64,000 nt of DNA from Caenorhabditis elegans (lineage: Eukaryota; Nematoda; Chromadorea; Rhabditida; Rhabditidae). Shown here one piece after another: positions 33,932 to 46,010 of this stretch; within the stretch, counting starts at the first letter, position 1; the number at the start of each line of letters is the position of its first letter. The translations under genes and the position numbers were made by a program. The notes below the pieces were generated by a model. That model made no database searches. It was given only the letters and a program-made list of their open reading frames with translations, and had not been told where the DNA came from. The stretch lies in the NCBI RefSeq assembly GCF_000002985.6, contig NC_003282.8, positions 11,160,001-11,224,000 of the forward strand, read 5' to 3'.

Positions 33932-36900
33932 TATTTGCATGCTCGTGGCGAGACATTTCGCTGCGTATCGACTCACTTCACTCAGTGGATACGCAGATCG
34001 AGCGCAAATTTTGAAAGAAACGAAGGAATTCATGCAATTTTTTTCATTTTTTTACGATTTTTTCCATTTTTCCGGTAAAATGTATTTTTAAAAATGATTA
34101 TTGTAGAAAATTCTGATTTGTATTGCTACTTTCGTGATTTTTTGAGTAGGAGAATCGAAATTAGGGTTGTTTTGACTTAAATTGGCTCCAAATGACCAAA
34201 TTTCGTGTTAAGACGTTTTTAAAATTTCCTAAGAATAAGTTTTGACAGTTTTCTGCTAAAATCTCCAACTTAGCTATGTCGTCAGTATCGCAGCAGTCTA
34301 AAGTGTTTGTATTTTGTCATTTTCTTGTTCGTTATTTTTTATCGCACTGTTTTCGTTTATGCATTTTTGTTGGTGGGTGCACAAAGTATGCCCCCATCTG
34401 CTAAAAATATACTTTAATTGTTCTAAAAGAACGAAAAAATGTGCCCAAAAATTGATAATTGAATAATCTCAAATTTCGATAGCTGCGTCACTGGCAAGTT
34501 GCAACGTTTGATATTTTAGCTTATTTTTGTTCAACCAGGCTTCTCTTTCTCAATTTTAAACCACCTAATTTCAAAAAAAGATTTCGAGACATTGAAATTT
34601 GGTCTTTTGAGGACTATCGTGAAAAGTGAATATAATAAAATGATTTAAATTTCAATTATTTAAACTTATTTTTGTTAACTTTATAGTTTTGTTGTTACAT
34701 AGATTCAAATAAAATGAAACCGGAAAAGTGGAAAAAATGAGTTATTGAAAAAAATTGCAGGAAAAAAGAGAATTTGGAAAGTAGAACTCGACATTGCAAC
34801 AGACTTAAAACTGAAAAAAACAATGAGCAAAATATTTTATATCTCAATTTTGTCAGCATAGAAATACATAAAAGAAGTGCTTGGCATTTGAATTTTATCA
34901 AAATATCTTTTTTTCGAAATTTTTTAAATACCTATATATATTTGATATACTTTTGGAATTCCAGAAACCTTTAAAGCAACCAACAACCTCTATTCAGACG
35001 TTTTCTTATCGAATTCTGATCAAAATAGCGAAAATAATACTTTTTTAATGAAAAAAAGATAATCAACATTTGTTCTGTGCTATTTTTTGAAGCAATAGTC
35101 TTAAGATACATGAAACAATGCGAAATGGACTTTTAAATTTGTAGAAATTAAAAGATAGTTCCGAATTCTTACAAAATGCAACAAAAAATGGAATGTTCCG
35201 GAGATACTGCGAAACACACAACTGCACAGAAACTGCAATATGAACATCCAAAATTGTGGAAAACACCAAATGAATGATTTCCTACAAAATAGAGAGAAAA
35301 AAAATTTTCAAAAAAAAAAAATTTTTTTTTCGAGCTAAAAAAATTTTACTCTATAGATAATCATCCCCATTTTTCTATGATTCTCGATTAATAGTTCAAA
35401 ACTAGCTCTTTTTTTCTAATTTGTAATTAATGTGACTTAAAACTATCAAATACGATTGATACTGCGAAAATGAGCAAAAAAATTGACTTTGTGCTCTTTT
35501 GGAGCACAAAAAGTGCTCCGTGTAAGCATGGGAATACACTTTTGTATGTATGGGAACATCTGTAAGCATGGGAAATGTATGCATGGGAACACCAAAAATT
35601 GAATTGTACGCATGGGAGCATTTTTACTACTGAGTGTACGCATGGGAAAATTTGTATGTACGGGAATACGTGTAAGCATGGGAAATGTAGGCATGGGAAC
35701 GAGAAAAAATGAGCTGTACGCATGGGAACACTGTTACTACTGAGTGTAAGCATGGGAACATTTGTATGTACGGGAACATGTGTAAGCATGGGAATTGTAG
35801 GCATGGGAAATGTAAGCATGGGAGTAATTGCCGAGCTTGTCGATTTGAACTTCTAAAAAATAAAGCATGCAAATTTAATTTGCAATCAAACACTCACTTG
35901 CTTCCATTGTCTCAAAAACTTTTGCTCTCAAAAGTTCTGACAGTTTTGCGAAGCTGGAAGCTCGAGAACAATTGACTTTTTCTAAAACAAATAAATAGTT
36001 GTGCACCGAGAATATGGAAAAAGAAAACTGACGATTTCTAGCGAACTTTCGGAGCTTCTTCATATCCTGTTCTGACTTGATAAAACGGTAACGATGCTGT
36101 ACACTGGACATTGGGCGGAACTTGTTATGTTTTGTATCCATCATAAATTCAATAGCCTTTTCAACCTGTATTGATAACAGTATTACAATTCAAAACATAC
36201 ACATAAGTTGGTAGCATTTATAAAAATACGGTGGCTTTCGAAAACCGTAAAAACGTCTTTCTTTTACAAATTTTTTAGACATAGTTGAAAACTCACAGTC
36301 TCCACATCTACTAGATTTCCCGAAAAATTTACTTTGTCCGGAAGAGCATAAGTAGTGGGACCATCATCGTCTGCTGTCCAATTTTCATCCTCTACTATTC
36401 CACCGACAATTTCCTCTTCATCCTCACTATACACGATCAGCTCATGAGTTTTTCCATCACGCAATATTCTTCGAACACGTTCGAGAATTTTTTGTTCCTC
36501 GCGGCTCATGAAACTTGGATTATATTCATGTCCAAACTCTTCCACCAGTCCTCCAACAATAAGATCAGCACGGAACGGCATTTACCTTTAATTCAATAAG
36601 TAAAAACAACAAAAAAACGGTGAAATTACTAAAAAAAAATTCGAACAAAAACGGCGGTTTACACCAATGGCCCTTTCCGTCGGTCACGACCCAGTTTATC
36701 GCGAAATACGTTTTAACCATGAGTTTAATAATGAAAATAATCTTTCGGTGGATTTTTTATAGTTATCTGAAAATCTGAAAATTCTATTTTTTTTCATGAC
36801 TTTGATGATGAAAATTTTAATTTTTTTTGAAATTTTTTTAATTCAAAAAATGTGAGAAAATGTGATGCAAACGTTTATAAGAAACTCAAAAAGGTGGAGA

Positions 36901-36974
36901 AAGTCAGTAAAAGTAATTTCAATCACACTTTTTACTGTTTTTAAAATACAGTAAAAACTTTTAAAAAAAGCTTT

Positions 36975-37045
36975 ATAACGCAAGGGATCGAACCCACAAC
37001 CTTCACCACCAGAACCCATCTCGTTACCACTTAACCAACCAACCG
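36975..37045 (-). pseudogene. tRNA-like sequence with A and B boxes
   Basis: On the minus strand, TGGTTAAGTGGTAACGAG resembles a polymerase III A box and D arm. About 35 bases later GGGTTCGATCCC matches the B box exactly. The T stem pairs only partly (GG with CC), and no good anticodon stem or acceptor stem can be drawn. It is more likely a tRNA pseudogene or SINE head than a working tRNA. Confidence 0.4.
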
Positions 37046-37278
37046 ATGATTTGCTTACACCACGCGCCTGGTGACAACTATGGTGTCCCGGGCTGATGCC
37101 GACCGTTGATTTAGTATACAAATCAACCGATTTTAGACCGAATTTTCAAAACGTCATAACTTTGCTGAAACCCAACCGGGGCAGCTAAATTTTTTGGAGG
37201 GATCATCTGGAATACTCTTCTATTGGAATTTCAACATGAGAATCCCAAATCTACGGATCACCTGAAAGACTTCCCTTG

Positions 37279-37335
37279 TAAGTTCGGAGCAAAATTGAGC
37301 CCAGGACGGCTTTCCCCAGTTTGAAAAAATTTTTT
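37279..37335 (+). repeat. 57-bp direct repeat, right copy
   Basis: Partner of 30073-30129 in the same orientation, with about one mismatch. Confidence 0.85.
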
Positions 37336-37583
37336 GTTGCTCTTTTTACCCCCAAAAAAGCATGTTTTAATTGAATTAAAATTCGGGTTTTGCTCGGTTT
37401 TGTTTCAAATTTCTGTGCAAGATACTACTCAGAGAGACTGATTTTTTGAAAAAAAGTTTCAGTTCATAAGTGCAAATGGAAAAAAGTTGTGATAAAACAA
37501 AAGGCCAAAAAAAAGACATTTTGCCAAAAAAAAAAATTTTTTTCCGAAAAAGTAGTTTTTCGTCTTTATCTCAAGTTCTACTT

Positions 37584-39241
37584 CACAGCGCCTCAAATCG
37601 GGAGAGTTGTGAAAATCGAGAATTGAAAAGTCCAACGGAGCGCGCTTGCACACTTTTACGGTATTAAATGAATTTCAGACGAAATTTCGCGATTATTCGA
37701 GTTTTCAAGATGAAATTTGGAAAAAATAATTGAATATTGGGATTATTATTGCTTTAAAAAAGTTTTAAAAAACATTTTATTGAACAAATTCAAGATTTGG
37801 TTGATTTATCATTGATTTTCGAACCGATTAGAACAAGTTAACTCTATGACAAAATTTCTACGCGAAACAAATTTTTTCAAGCCTCAATATGTTTGATTCC
37901 AATTTTTAAACTTCAGCTTAATAGAAATAACATGGTTTCAAGTCTTGAAATTGCTCAAAAATGCCCAAATCAACGGAAACTGTTTAGTTGGCAGTTGATC
38001 TTCACTAAACCAACACTAAATGTTCAGATCAAATCAAAACTTGTTTTATCATTTGAAAAAACATTTTTGAATCATTGTTTCCCACAAAAAGCAGATGATA
38101 AGTAGTATAGCATGATGAGAATCCATATGATTCTTCAAATGCGCATAGCTATAGATACTGTAACTTCAACAACTCCTATCTCCTCAGAGAGGCAAGATAT
38201 CGAAAAGTGATTAACTAACAAATTGTAGAACATATCAAAAACTATAATAATTAATTAAAATCATGTATTTATCTCTTAAGATGAGGGAGTTAGAGCAGCC
38301 AGTAGAATAACAAAAAGTATGCAATACAAATGTAAGTCTAACTCCCCCATCTTGAAAGATAAAAACGTAGGTTAAATTGAATATCATAGTTTTTGATGTG
38401 CTCTACATGTTTTTAGTTGATCACTTTTTGATATCTCGCCTCTGCGAGTAGATAGGAGTTGTCGAAGTTGAGGTATCTAGAGCGGTAGAGGGTAGGAAGA
38501 ACCTGATGGTTCCTTATTAAGGAAAAGAAAGAATAACACGAAACTTGTGAAAAATGTTAATTTGATCATTTATGTGAGTATTTGAGCCATTTTTTAAGGA
38601 AAATTGGAGAGCAACACTTACATAAGAAATTTGGCGTGGCATAGATCACTTGGTAGATTGGAACATTGAAATTTGATCAGAACTATTTGTATTTTCAGTG
38701 ATTTTGATTGATTTGTAGCTCTATTTTAGTGAAATCTTTGATTTCATAAAAGTTTTTTAACTAATTTTGCAAGATTTCCCTTGATAAATGTTGCTTTACT
38801 TTTTTATCGATTTCGTTGTAAAGAAAAATCATTTTTCTGTGTTATCAGTCAAATTAATGACTAAAAATCTTTAAAAAGATTCAAACTATTAATAAAAATT
38901 CTAAAATTAAACATTTATGCAATAAATTGTTCTAAAATCTATTTTCATTTGCAAAATTCTGTTTTTATTGAAAAAAAATTTCAGATTCGCCGAAATTCAG
39001 AGCTCATTTCGAGCTTATTTGAGGAAAAATTTATGTTAAAATGAAGTAAATCGCATCGCGAACAGTCTCTGGGCGGTCCCGGTTGTTGAAAATTGCTTTA
39101 AAATCCCTAAAATCCAGCAAAAACGCGATATTTTACTGTTTTGCTATACATTAATTCCAATTCGTGCGACGTCTGCAGCAAATGCGCTCCCGCGCCAAAA
39201 CCACTTTTTTTAGCTCTTCTCTCCCGATCTGAGGCGCTGTG
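37584..39241. repeat. 1.66 kb element, left half of a 5 kb inverted repeat
   Basis: Its own ends are short inverted repeats, CACAGCGCCTCAAATCGGGA at the left and CCCGATCTGAGGCGCTGTG at the right. The whole unit recurs in reverse at 40857-42607 with high similarity, including internal CAGTAGAATAACAAAAAGT blocks. No long open frame. It behaves like a non-autonomous DNA transposon. Confidence 0.85.
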
Positions 39242-40856
39242 TACTTCATCTTTTTTGATATTTTTTTGTTTACCCCACGTACAAAAGTACGCTGAACACG
39301 ATTTCTAACTCAGAATTGGAAAAAGTTCTATGAGTCGGCCGAGCAAGACGAATAAGTGCCAAATTTTGCACACTTCCCCTATTTCGCGAATATACTTTTT
39401 CAATCATAACTCGGTCAGTTTTCAATTTTTCTTAGTTTTCCAAAAATTGACGTGTAGGTCTCATCAAGACGCCATCGAGACATATAAAATTTGTAAAAAG
39501 TTCAGTGGGAAAATTTTTCAAGAAAAAAATAATTCAAAAATTTAGTACTGGGGGGAGTGGTTTCCTGGGTCTCCTGAACATTTTTTCCACTAAAGTTTTG
39601 CGGAATGTATTTTTGATTCATAGTTTTTGATTTTATTTAATGGAAGATGAAGTTTCGTCGCATTAGAAATACTCTGCCAAGAGATATTATTTTTATTAAT
39701 TTTCAGGCCAAAACTTGTTTTTTTCTATACATCTGTCTGTGTACAAGATATAGCCCTCAACTGTACGTCTCCTTTTTGGGAAATCAATAATGAGTACAAT
39801 CCTGTAATAAAATTTTCAAAAATTCGTTTTCCCACTGACGTATCAGTAATAAACGGTTTTCGAGCGCCTTTTCTCAAAATGTAATTATTGAAGAAAGCGG
39901 AATCGAAAAACGACTCCCTCCAGAAATTTCCCTTCCTTCCTTCCAGTTTGAGCTCTCTCCCGCATGGCCGAGGGGTTAGTGCATATGACGCGTATTGGAA
40001 GCGTAGCGAAAAGCGAGCCTCGGACGCATGTGTGAAGCATGCGTGACGCACGAGAGGCGAAAGTGCCTCCCTTTTCGCCACGAATGCATGTAGCATGCGT
40101 GAAACACGATTGGCGAAAAAGAAGGAACAATAATCGATACAAATATTTTAGGCAATTTATTTTATTTTTCGCAGGTTATTTTGTAATTCCTCTGTTTTTC
40201 ATTGTTTTTCCGTTGTGAAAAGTCACGATATTTATCTGGAGTGAACCTAAAAACGAATTTTTGCTGAAAAAAACGATAATTCATTCCAAATTCCGTTCAA
40301 TGTTCTGTTTTTAATTGTTACTGAAGAAATTAAGGTTTCCACCTTCTCTATCTTCGGAAAATTTTCCGCTGAGTTTTTGTGATTAGATAATTTGAAAGTT
40401 TTTCGCTTGAAATTTATTGTATAAAATTCGAATTTAAATCTCGCGCGGAAAGATTTTCATTCTCCGCCGTGTACTTCTCTCGGACAACTCGTGTAATCCT
40501 CTCGGACGATTAATTAATTAACATTTCGATATTCATCGATTTTGAATTTTATTCATTTTTTGAAGTGATTTTGCTAGATTTTTTAGAATTTTTATCTTGA
40601 AACAGATATTTCGACGTCTGTAAAAACATTTTCCATTGATTTACTGACTGTAACATTTAAAAATAGTCGAAACTTCAGTTGTTTTGCCGATGACTCAGGA
40701 AACAGCTTTCGCGTCTAGTTCTAAAGTACGGTATTTTGTTCAGTTTCCCGTTTTTCACTGATAAAACAGTTTAATCATGTTTTAATCTTTCAAATTTTAA
40801 TAGAAAATTACGTGTAATCCTGTTTAATATATCGTCGGGAGAAAAACCGAGTGCCC
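39242..40856. other. Spacer between the two inverted 1.7 kb elements
   Basis: 1.6 kb without a recognisable gene. Near 39956-40000 there is a tRNA-like word GCATGGCCGAGGGGTTAGTG (A-box pattern), followed by CG-rich imperfect repeats of GCATGCGTGA type to about 40110. Those repeats resemble 45840-46000. Confidence 0.5.
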
Positions 40857-42607
40857 CACAGCGCCTCAGATCGGGAGAGAAGAGCTAAAGAAGTGGTTTT
40901 GGCGCGGGAGCGCGTTTGCTGCAGACGTCGCACGAATTGGAATTAATGTGTAGCAAAACAGTAAAATATCGCGTTTTTGCTGGATTTTAGGGATTTTAAA
41001 GCAATTTTCAACATGCGGGACCGCCCAGAGACTGTTCGCGATGCGATTTACTTCATTTTAATATAAATTATTCCCCAAATAAGCCCGAAATGAGCTCTGA
41101 ATTTCGGCGAATCTGAAAAATTTTTTTGACCAAAAACAGAATTTTGCAAATAAAAATTGATTTTAGAGCAATTTATTGCATAAATATTCAATTTTAGAAT
41201 TTTTACTAATAGTTTGAATCTTTTTAAAGAGTTTTAGTCATTAATTTGACTGATAACACAGAAAAATTATTTTTCTTCACAACGAAATCGATAAAAAAGT
41301 AAAGCAACATTTATCAAGGGAAATCTTGCAAAATTGGTTAAAAAACTTTTATGAAATCTAAGATTTCACTAGAATAAAGCTACAAATCAATCAAAATCAC
41401 TAAAAATACAAATAGTTCTGATCAAATTTCAATGTTCCAATCTACCAATGGATCTATGCCACGCCAAATTTCTTATGTAAGTGTTGCTCTCCACTTTTCC
41501 TTAAAAAATGGCTCAAATACTCACATAAATAATCAAATTAACATTTTTTACAAGTTTCGTGTTATAATTTCTTTTCCTTAATAAGGAACCATCAGGTTCT
41601 TCCTACCCTCTACCGCTCTAGATACCTCAACTTCGACAACTCCTATCTACTCGGAGAGGTGAGATACCAAAAAGTGTTCAACTGAGAACTTGTAGAGCAC
41701 ATCAAAAACTATGATATTCAATTTAACCTACGTTTTTATCTTTCAAGATGGGGGAGTTAGACTTACATTTGTATTGCATACTTTTTGTTATTCTACTGGC
41801 TGCTCTAACTCCCTCATCTTAAGAGATAAACACATGATTTTAATTAATTAATATAGTTTTTGATATGTTCTACAATTTCTTAGTTAATCACTTTTTGATA
41901 TATTGCATCTCTGAGGAGATAGGAGTTGTCGAAGATACAGTATCTATAGCTATGCGCATATGAAGAATCATATGGATTCTCATCATGCTATACTACTTAT
42001 CATCTGCTTTTTGTGGGAAACAATGATTCAAAGATGTTTTTTCAAATGATCAACCAAGTTGTGATTTGATCTGAACATTTAGTGTTGGTTTAGTGAAGAT
42101 CAGCTGCCAACTAAACAGTTTCCGTTGATCTGGGCATTTTTGAACAATTTCAAGACGTGAAACCGTGTTATTTCTATCAAGCTGACGTTTAAAAATTGGA
42201 ATCAAACATATTAATGCTTGAAAAAATTTGTTACGCGTAGAAATTTTGTCATAGAAACCGTGTTATTTCTATCAAGCTGACGTTTAAAAATTGGAATCAA
42301 ACATATTAATGCTTGAAAAAATTTGTTACGTGTAGAAATTTTGTCATAGAGGTAACTTGTTCTAGTCGGTTCGAAAATCAATGAAAAAGCAGCCAAATCT
42401 TGAATTTGTTCAATTAAATGTTTTTAAAACTTTTTAAAGCAATAATAATCCCAATATTTAATTATTTTTTCCAAATTTCATCTTGAAAACTCGAATAATC
42501 GCGAAATTTCGTCTGAAACTCATTTAATACCGTAAAAGTGTGCAAGCGCGCTCCGTTGGACTTTCCAATTCTCGATTTTCTTAACTCTCCCGATTTGAGG
42601 CGCTGTG
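40857..42607. repeat. 1.75 kb element, right half of the 5 kb inverted repeat
   Basis: Inverted copy of 37584-39241 with ends CACAGCGCCTCAGATCGGGA and CCCGATTTGAGGCGCTGTG. It is longer than its partner by about 93 bp because of an internal 95-bp tandem duplication at 42160-42349. Confidence 0.85.
42160..42349. repeat. 95-bp tandem duplication
   Basis: Two head-to-tail copies (42160-42254 and 42255-42349), each starting AAACCGTGTTATTTC and nearly identical, differing for example at TTACGCG versus TTACGTG. The partner element has a single copy, so the duplication followed the formation of the inverted pair. Confidence 0.9.
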
Positions 42608-42769
42608 TGCCCCCTTTTAACTGAAATTTCAAAATGTTGCGAAATTACGATATATCTTTTATGGAAAAAATTCATCATGCTTTTGAACATTTATTTGATT
42701 GAACTTTACGCCTCCTCGTAATTGCATTTTTTTTACTTTGTTGATTCTTACTCAAAATTTATATTTCAG

Positions 42770-43250
42770 CAAGAACCGCTGGAAAAGCTCAAACGCGCAT
42801 CAGTTACAAGAATGATTTGACTCTCAACAATACTCAGCTTTTACAACAATTCTTCAAGTAGGATCCCGAACAACTACTGACTCTCGGAGTTTGGCTGAAG
42901 GCCCCGGCAAGGCGATGTGGAGTTGAAGATGTATCAAAAGGATCCCTAACTTCATATGCTTGGATTGTGATGCTTATTCACTATCTTCAACAAGTCGAAC
43001 TAACTCCCGTGTTGACAAATGATCCGTTTGAGGCGGATCATTATTTGGCACAAAGAGTGGATCTGTCAGGTAAGTTATTAGAAACCTTGTTCATTCCATC
43101 GCTCTTCATATTGCAGTATACGAATACATTCGATCGTGTATGGAACACTCGAAGAAAGTATTCACGGATCGCCGCATGCGTTCAGAGTCATCTCCCACCA
43201 CCCATCTCCAACCACACCGGATCATGGTGCTTTCGAGGAATCGCTACGAG
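42770..43250 (+). pseudogene. Terminal nucleotidyltransferase (PUP/cid-1-like) pseudogene fragment
   Basis: After a TATTTCAG acceptor, the frame reads RISYKNDLTLNNTQLL, then an in-frame TAG, then ARRCGVEDVSKGSLTSYA and IVMLIHYLQ. That last pattern (RCGV, S-G-L-SYA, M-IHYLQ) is the central domain of poly(U)/poly(A) polymerases related to C. elegans cid-1 and the pup genes. The exon ends at a GTAAG donor (43069/43070), and a second exon-like piece begins at 43117. The catalytic aspartates expected upstream are absent. Retained introns mean a DNA-level duplication, perhaps carried by the transposons around it. Confidence 0.65.
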
Positions 43251-45839
43251 TCAATTGGATTACGTGGCAAATTTTTTAAAAATCAAAAAAAATGCTATTC
43301 GAAAAATTGTAACCATAAAAAAATTTCCGAGGCTTTTCTTGCAAAATCTGTCACAAATCTAGCATGCCAATATTGAATTCGAGGTTTTAAACATTGCCTT
43401 CGAATTTTTGTTTTTCTTCTACTTTTGAAATTGCTCCATCTCTAAAAATTATTAACACTTTTTAAAACTATTTTTTCCCTTTTTCCGTTTCAAATAAATT
43501 TTTTTCGATTTTCGATTTTTCTATTTTCACTGAAAAAACATCGAAAAATCGAAATAATATGAAAGCAACGAATTTTACCAGAAATTGCACAGAAACAACT
43601 GAGTAAACATGAGACTATAATATTTGATAAAAATTTTCATAATTTTTTTCAACAACTTCAAATATTGATTTATAGAAAAGTGCAAAACTTGTTGTTACTC
43701 CATGTTCAGAACACGATTAGTAGAACTGGTATTTTGTAAAACCAGTTCACTTGTTAAGCGTATATCTCTGAAAAAAAATTTCTATGACAAAATGACAAAA
43801 TGAAATTTCGTTTTTTAACCTTGTACGTTTTCTATCAAAAATTTTCTGACCGAGATATAAATATTACAATAGGAACACAATTTAAACATGAAGTTACACA
43901 CTTCAAGCAGTTTTATATCAGTCAGCAATTTTTTGGTGGAAAGCTTTTCACTACAAAGTTGTTCTGAGAACTACCAAATTTTAGATGGTCATTTTGTTAT
44001 AGAAATTTTTTGCACGGAGATATAGGCTGATCTGATTTTACATCATACCAGTTCTAACATACCAACGTTTTTTATATGAATCAAGGGTGGGCGGCAATTG
44101 CCGTTCGGCAAATTGCCGATTTGCCGGAATATTTCAATTCCGGCAATTTGCCGATTTGCCGGAATATGAACTCGTGTTCTGAACATTAGATCTGGACTAA
44201 CATCAAATTTTGCACTTCTCTTTAACATCTGATCAATATTTGAGAAATTTCTAAAAAACAACTTTTTCGAAAGTTTTGCACGGTATTTTTTTCTCAAAAA
44301 ATCGGAAAAGTTATTTCAAAAATTATCAAATATTCATCAGATTTTGTAGAAATATGTTTACATTGTTGTTGCTACAAAATTTCTTGTCAAATTCGTTGCG
44401 TTCGATATAGTATGAACCAAAATGGCAACCAAAAAAAGGTGCCATTTTTCGATTTTCGATGTTTTTCAGAAAAAAAATCTGAAAAAATTTACTTTATCTC
44501 GACCTTAACACTACTTTATCTCGACCAACAAATGTTTTTATAAGAAACACTCAACTACAAAATTGCACTTTAGATTAAAATGAACAACTTTATAGTTGAT
44601 CACATAGTCATGAAAAATTTTTCCACGGAGATATAGGTATCCGAAGTGAATTCGTTTTTTTGAACTTAGGGGTTCTACTAGACCTCAGGTTTTCGTCTGA
44701 AATCGTGTGAAGAACATTGAGACTAAAAACAACCAAACAAAAATTGCACTTTTCTAAAAGATCTAATCAAAATTTAAAAAGTTTTCAAAAAAAATTTCTA
44801 AAAAAATTTTGAAAAAATTTTGTGAGGGACCCTTTGAATTTTTTGTCAAAAATCGGAAAAAAAAATTTCAAAAATAATTAAATATTCATCAGATATAAAT
44901 ATGTTTACTTTAATGTTTTTGCATCAACAAGCATAATTGTGTCTTTATTCAAACTGATTTATGAAGACAATTTATTTAATCCTTTTATCATAAAAAATTT
45001 TTGAATATTTTTTACAGATTTTATAGCAAAATATAACTAAAAAGTACTGAAAAAAAAGTTTGTCACCTGGAAACTTTGGAGACTTTGTCTCCTCAAAGTT
45101 TGTCATCTCGGAGACCGGGCTTTTTTTTTAATCTAATTTTGTTTATATTGATGAGAAAAATATAATATTTTCCACAAAAAAGAAGAACAAAGACCAACAT
45201 TTTATGCTAATTTTTGAAAGATCGAAAATTTTTTCGAAATATTGGAAAATCGAATACAAATTTCCATTTTTTCAAAAATCAAAACATCCCAATTTTTTCG
45301 TTTTCGATTTTCTGCAAACATCGAAAAACCGACACCCTTGGTAGGAACTGGCAAAATTGTGTTGCTCTATAAAGTTAAGCAGTTTTTAAAAAAATAGTGG
45401 GGAAAGTGTTGAAAACTACTCCTCTAAGAAACAAAAAAATTTTTGAAAAATTGAACGCGGGAAATTAGATAAAAATGCCGTTGAAAAATAAGACAGCAAG
45501 TGCACTCCGCCTAACTGTTTTGGAAGTTTCGGGAGGCAAAACTCGCCAACGTTGACAAGTAGTGATGTGTATTTAAGTTAGCTGTTATATTATTTGAAAA
45601 ATACAAATCAATTTCAAAAAACCAGAAAAAATCGTAAGGAATACATATTTCTTAAATTTCTTTTTCAGGTTTCCCGAAATTCATCAATCGATTCTTGGCA
45701 ACATCAGACGGATCAGAGCGAGCCGTGAGGCGAACAAAGGAGAATATCAATTTTATGTTTTTTTTAATCTATTCAGCAATACAATTTTAATATTCAATGG
45801 TTTTTTTTTCGATTTTTTACCAGCCCGGATGCAATATTT
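43251..45839. other. AT-rich repeat-laden spacer
   Basis: No supported gene. At 44083-44165 the word GGCAATTTGCCGATTTGCCGG is repeated and self-complementary. One exon-like stretch follows an acceptor at 45669 (FPKFINRFLATSDGSERAV) but has no partner exons. The rest is T/A homopolymer-rich. Confidence 0.5.
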
Positions 45840-46010
45840 GAAAGGTTCGCAACGCACGCGTGAGGCACGCTTCCTTCGCAACGCACGCGTGAAGCATGCT
45901 TGTTTTCGCCACGCGCGCCTGACGCATGCGTGACGCGCGTCTTCGCTTGGTCCTCTCAGACGCGTGAGCGAAGCGTGTGAGGCGCGCCACGCATGCGCGG
46001 CGAATCACCT
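45840..46010. repeat. CG-rich imperfect repeats of ACGCACGCGTGA type
   Basis: Short units such as CGCAACGCACGCGTGA and GCATGCGTGACGCGCG recur here in an AT-rich background. Similar words occur at 40000-40110. They may be parts of the same dispersed element. Confidence 0.55.

Larger units (their letters stand above)
30994..35832. mobile_element. 4.8 kb foldback transposon with 744-bp terminal inverted repeats (MULE-like)
   Basis: The arms 30994-31737 and 35088-35832 are nearly identical inverted copies starting GGCAATTACTCCCATGC. Directly outside both arms is the 9-bp direct repeat GAGCTTGTC (30985-30993 and 35833-35841), a clean target-site duplication. A 9-bp duplication with very long inverted repeats is typical of Mutator-like elements (family knowledge); no matching transposase is inside, so this copy is non-autonomous. 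The interior (31738-35087) holds AT-rich unique sequence, a small MITE at 32018-32436 and a complete mariner at 32691-33931. The arms carry many units of CCCATGC(T/C)TACA. Very few differences separate the arms, suggesting recent insertion. Confidence 0.88.
30130..36581 (-). pseudogene. pogo-like (CENP-B/DDE_1) transposase gene, split by an inserted transposon
   Basis: Transcription direction is right to left. The 5' exons survive at 36581-36297 and from 36165 to about 35840 (HTH-like RASSFAKLSELLRAK). The gene is then broken by a 4.8 kb insertion and resumes at 30984 with LTLRRMAVDLNEEFVH and a CENP-B-type helix-turn-helix (DDWLAKWKKSNGLVSRH). The DDE nuclease follows: FNCDQSGF, then an exon with APRGVKRVERLV (about 30660), then LLLDSWPAWKN and IPPGATSFIQPCD. 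The three acidic residues are present. The gene ends abruptly at the 57-bp repeat (30129), without the usual C-terminus. Removing the insertion would rejoin the exon in frame, so the gene was coding when hit. It cannot act now. Confidence 0.85.

Noticed and set aside
35402-35893. Proteins rich in FPCLHFPCLH from the right transposon arm
   Set aside because: Repeat-derived translation, also found mirrored at 30926-31424.
36975-37045. Functional tRNA gene
   Set aside because: A and B boxes are present but T, anticodon and acceptor stems do not pair, so it is listed only as tRNA-like.
39725-40142. Minus-strand frames with ARASRMLHT-like words
   Set aside because: Produced by CG-rich GCATGCGTGA repeats also present near 45850; no gene structure.
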